From contig CAJTNT010000003.1 of assembly GCA_910577785.1 (NCBI GenBank), positions 70,365-134,364 of the forward strand: a stretch of DNA of 64,000 nt. The letters run 5' to 3'. Positions 61,691 to 64,000 of this stretch are shown in pieces. Position 1 is the stretch's first letter, and each line of letters opens with the position of its first letter. Both the position numbers and the translations under genes were made by a program. This DNA comes from an uncultured Lachnospiraceae bacterium (GTDB lineage: Bacteria; Bacillota; Clostridia; Lachnospirales; Lachnospiraceae). The notes under the pieces are model-generated. The model had not been told where the DNA came from, made no database searches, and saw only the letters and a program-made list of their open reading frames with translations.

Positions 61691-61859
61691 AGCGGCGAAG
61701 GCGCGGCATTTTTTGGACAAGATAATGCTGCATAGCCTCATGGGCTGCACCTGACACATATTTTAGCAATCACATACGTGGACCGGAGGGCTGGTGCCCG
61801 ATTGGTAGCTTTGCGGAAGGAAGCGTATGGAAGAATTTAACCAATGGAGGTAGAAGAAC
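61691..61859 (+). other. Structured leader of rpsB
   Basis: The leader of about 169 bases holds several small hairpins: AGCC/GGCT (about 61735-61760, around GCATAGCC and GGGCTGCA), GGGC-TGGT-GCCC (about 61788-61799) and GCTT/AAGC after it. Such leaders often bind the ribosomal protein itself to limit its synthesis; this is inference, as no known S2 leader was matched base by base. Confidence 0.4.
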
Positions 61860-62591
61860 ATGGGCGTTATTTCTATGAAACAGTTATTAGAGGCAGGTGT
61901 TCATTTCGGACATCAGACAAGAAGATGGAACCCCAAAATGGCTCCTTACATTTACACGGAGAGGAACGGCATTTACATCATAGACCTGCAGAAATCTGTA
62001 GGCAAGGTAGATGAAGCCTACCGTGCAGTTGCAGACATTACGGCAGAAGGCGGCCACATCCTTTTCGTAGGTACGAAGAAACAGGCGCAGGACGCCATTA
62101 AGGCAGAGGCAGAGCGTTGCGGGATGTTCTATGTCAATGAGAGATGGTTAGGCGGCATGCTGACAAACTTCAAGACCATCCAGAGCCGTATTGCAAGGCT
62201 GAAGGCCATTGAGACGATGGCGGAGGACGGAACCTTTGATGTGCTTCCTAAGAAGGAAGTCATTGCCCTGAAGAAGGAATGGGAGAAATTAGAGAAGAAC
62301 CTGGGCGGCATTAAGGAAATGAAGAGGCTCCCAGATGTAATTTTTGTTGTTGATCCCAAGAAGGAGAGGATCTGTGTACAGGAAGCTCACACATTGGGAA
62401 TCCCGCTGATTGGCATCTGCGATACTAACTGCGATCCGGAAGAACTGGACTATGTGATCCCAGGCAATGATGATGCCATCCGTGCAGTGAAGCTGATTGT
62501 GTCTAAGATGGCAGATGCCGTTGTAGAGGCAAACCAGGGCATGATGGAGGAGGAAGCACCAGCAGAAACAGAGGAAGGTGGAGAGGCATAA
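61860..62591 (+). CDS. rpsB: 30S ribosomal protein S2
   Basis: S2 is a late-assembling small-subunit protein needed for S1 binding. The 243 residues start VISMKQLLEAGVHFGHQTRR, include WNPKMAPYIYTERNGIYIID, LFVGTKKQAQDAI and WLGGMLTNFKTI, and end with PLIGICDTNCDPEELDYVIP and an acidic tail. GGAGG lies about 9 bases upstream of the ATG. It forms a normal pair with tsf. Confidence 0.98.
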   Translation: MGVISMKQLLEAGVHFGHQTRRWNPKMAPYIYTERNGIYIIDLQKSVGKVDEAYRAVADITAEGGHILFVGTKKQAQDAIKAEAERCGMFYVNERWLGGMLTNFKTIQSRIARLKAIETMAEDGTFDVLPKKEVIALKKEWEKLEKNLGGIKEMKRLPDVIFVVDPKKERICVQEAHTLGIPLIGICDTNCDPEELDYVIPGNDDAIRAVKLIVSKMADAVVEANQGMMEEEAPAETEEGGEA

Positions 62592-62733
62592 TCTTATCAC
62601 CTGGCAAGTTTTTAACGCATACAGGCAGATGAGATATTGCATATATGGCAGGTACGAGCAAGTTTCTGGCATATATGGCCGGGAGATTTGAGATAGGCAT
62701 AGCCGATTCGGATGTTTTTATATAGTATAAAGG

Positions 62734-62759
62734 GAGGACAGACAAGGTTGCCTGTCCTC
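62734..62759 (+). other. Hairpin between rpsB and tsf
   Basis: GAGGACAG (62734-62741) and CTGTCCTC (62752-62759) make a perfect 8-bp stem with a 10-base loop, 33 bases before tsf. No T-tract follows, so it may mark RNA processing or damp read-through from rpsB. A repeated GCATATATGGC-like stretch stands before it (about 62639-62680). Confidence 0.5.
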
Positions 62760-62792
62760 AATTATGGCAAAATATGGATGGAGGAAATAGAA

Positions 62793-63728
62793 ATGGCTAT
62801 TACAGCAGCAATGGTAAAAGAGTTAAGGGAAATGACCGGCGCAGGCATGATGGACTGCAAAAAGGCTTTGAATGAGACAGACGGCGATATGGATGCCGCA
62901 ATTGAATTTTTAAGGAAGAACGGCCAGGCAAAGGCGGAGAAGAAGGCAGGCAGGATTGCAGCAGAAGGCCTCTGCACCGTTGTGGTAAGGGAAGACAAGA
63001 CAGCAGCTGTAGTGGAAGTCAACTCTGAGACAGACTTCGTAGCTAAGAATGACACCTTTAAGGCTTTCGTAGAGGCAGTTGCCAACCAGGCCGTAGAGTC
63101 CGACGCCGCAGATATGGATGCATTTTTGGCAGAGGCATGGATGGAAGATTCCAGCAAAACGGTAAAGGATGCGTTGGTAGAGAAGGTAGCGGTGATTGGG
63201 GAGAACCTCAATATCCGCAGGTTTGAAAAAGTGACGGCTGAAAATGGATGCGTTGTTTCCTATATCCATGGAGGCGGCAGAATTGGCGTTATCGTGGAAG
63301 CTGTTACAGAAGTGGTAAATGATACCGTAAAAGAGGCAATGACCAATATTGCAATGCAGATTGCAGCCCTTTCCCCGAAATACGTTTCCAGGGATGAAAT
63401 CAGCGCAGAGTACATTGAACATGAGAAGGAGATCCTCCGTGCGCAGATTATGAATGATCCGAAGGAATCCCAGAAACCGGAGAAAGTAATCAACGGCATG
63501 ATCGAAGGCCGCGTGAATAAAGAGCTGAAGGAAATCTGCCTCGTAGACCAGGTATATGTAAAAGCAGAGGATGGCAAGCAGAGCGTAGGAAAATACTTAG
63601 AGGCAGTGTCTAAGGAAGTAGGGACATCTGTTTCTGTCAAGAGGTTTGTCCGTTTTGAGACTGGAGAAGGGCTGGAAAAGAAGCAAGAGGATTTTGCGGC
63701 TGAGGTGGCTGCGCAGATGGGCAAATAA
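62793..63728 (+). CDS. tsf: Elongation factor Ts
   Basis: EF-Ts recharges EF-Tu with GTP. The 311 residues start AITAAMVKELREMTGAGMMD, with CKKALNETDGDMDAAIEFLR, the hallmark VNSETDFVAKNDTF, and MQIAALSPKYVSRDEI in the second half. GGAGG (62780-62784) 8 bases before the ATG at 62793 selects it; an open frame from 62712 would add 27 residues without family sequence. Confidence 0.97.
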   Translation: MAITAAMVKELREMTGAGMMDCKKALNETDGDMDAAIEFLRKNGQAKAEKKAGRIAAEGLCTVVVREDKTAAVVEVNSETDFVAKNDTFKAFVEAVANQAVESDAADMDAFLAEAWMEDSSKTVKDALVEKVAVIGENLNIRRFEKVTAENGCVVSYIHGGGRIGVIVEAVTEVVNDTVKEAMTNIAMQIAALSPKYVSRDEISAEYIEHEKEILRAQIMNDPKESQKPEKVINGMIEGRVNKELKEICLVDQVYVKAEDGKQSVGKYLEAVSKEVGTSVSVKRFVRFETGEGLEKKQEDFAAEVAAQMGK

Positions 63729-63766
63729 GCGAAGTTTTCAGTCCAAATTTCATAATTAGTTTTATA

Positions 63767-63828
63767 GGCTCCAAAAGCCTTATAAACACAGTGTTTTCTA
63801 GTGGTTATAAGGTTTTTGGGGCTTTTTT
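63767..63828 (+). terminator. Rho-independent terminator after tsf
   Basis: GGCTCCAAAAGCCTTATAA pairs with TTATAAGG-T-TTTTGGGGC and runs into TTTTTT. The stem is long, with a CAC/GTG top and a few mismatches. It is the clearest terminator in the window. Confidence 0.9.
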
Positions 63829-63848
63829 CATTTGGGAAAAGGCTGGCG

Positions 63849-63967
63849 CTCAAGTACCGCCAAACACCGCCAAATACCGTCTAAAATCACTTCAAATTGA
63901 GTAATACTCAAGTCACAAGTTGAGTAAAATGAGTATCCGCAATCTTTAGCGAAGTTTACTCAAGTCA
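63849..63967. repeat. Cluster of short repeats after tsf
   Basis: Three tandem 10-base units ACCGCCAAAC, ACCGCCAAAT, ACCGTCTAAA fill 63856-63885. Next come a 7-1-7 palindrome TTGAGTAATACTCAA (63897-63911), another TTGAGTA (63920-63926), and TACTCAAGTCA twice (63905-63915 and 63957-63967). CTCAAGT also occurs at 63849-63855. No gene is seen from 63729 to the window end. This looks like protein-binding sites, as found at the ends of integrated elements, or a regulatory region for a gene beyond the edge. Confidence 0.6.
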
Positions 63968-64000
63968 TCAGAGTTCTTGAAATCATCTTACTTCATAATT

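Noticed and set aside
62712..62792. Longer N-terminus of EF-Ts
   Set aside because: EF-Ts proteins begin at AITAAMVKEL, and GGAGG lies 8 bases before that ATG.
63856..63885. CRISPR-like tandem repeats
   Set aside because: Units are only 10 bases long, directly adjacent without spacers, and no cas gene is present.

Overview
The window looks like chromosomal DNA of a low-to-mid GC, Gram-positive, motile member of the Clostridia, most like the family Lachnospiraceae. The evidence is CodY, a SigK-type sporulation sigma factor, the FlhF/FlhG/FliY/CheC/CheD style of flagellar and chemotaxis genes, FabK instead of FabI, strong AGGAGG ribosome binding sites and frequent TTG/GTG starts. The species assignment is inference; no rRNA or tRNA gene was seen.

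Layout: (1) 1-4183, the end of a division and cell wall (dcw) cluster: murD (3' part), ftsW, divIB/ftsQ and ftsZ, with a promoter before ftsZ. (2) 4362-7683, gltX overlapping a short UvrD-type helicase. (3) 7814-9282, reverse strand: a DUF1292 protein and an HD-GYP protein. (4) 9459-19053, a complete type II fatty acid synthesis operon: acpP-fabK-fabD-fabG-fabF-accB-fabZ-accC-accDA (accD and accA fused in one frame), ending with a second FabK-like flavoprotein. A FabT-box-like palindrome overlaps its promoter, but fabT and fabH are absent. (5) 19363-22834, an accessory stretch: a GH13/GlgX-like protein that has lost all three catalytic residues, a TraX-like membrane protein, DUF5662 and DUF4250 proteins. 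(6) 22994-28605, sigK (reverse), comM, dprA and topA. (7) 28787-61587, codY and then about 31 kb of flagellar and chemotaxis genes, flgB to sigD, followed by four less well known genes (DUF342, a 105-residue protein, a DUF6115-like protein and a protein with a YceG-like end). (8) 61860-63728, rpsB-tsf with a strong promoter, a structured leader and a terminator, then a repeat-rich tail.

How it works together: the fab operon makes malonyl-CoA (AccB, AccC, AccDA), loads it on ACP (FabD) and elongates it (FabF, FabG, FabZ, FabK). The flagellar block encodes rod, hook, MS ring, C ring, export apparatus, stator and the sigma factor for late genes. CheY, CheC, CheD and FliY are present, but cheA, cheW, cheB, flagellin and the hook-associated genes are not in the window. 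The order dprA-topA-codY-flgB...sigD-rpsB-tsf matches Bacillus subtilis, with trmFO, xerC/codV, clpQ and clpY missing between topA and codY.

The most unusual signals are the catalytically dead GH13-like protein, a strongly folded 147-base element between flgE and flbD, the accDA fusion, a sigK that starts exactly at the mature protein, and arrays of short repeats after tsf.
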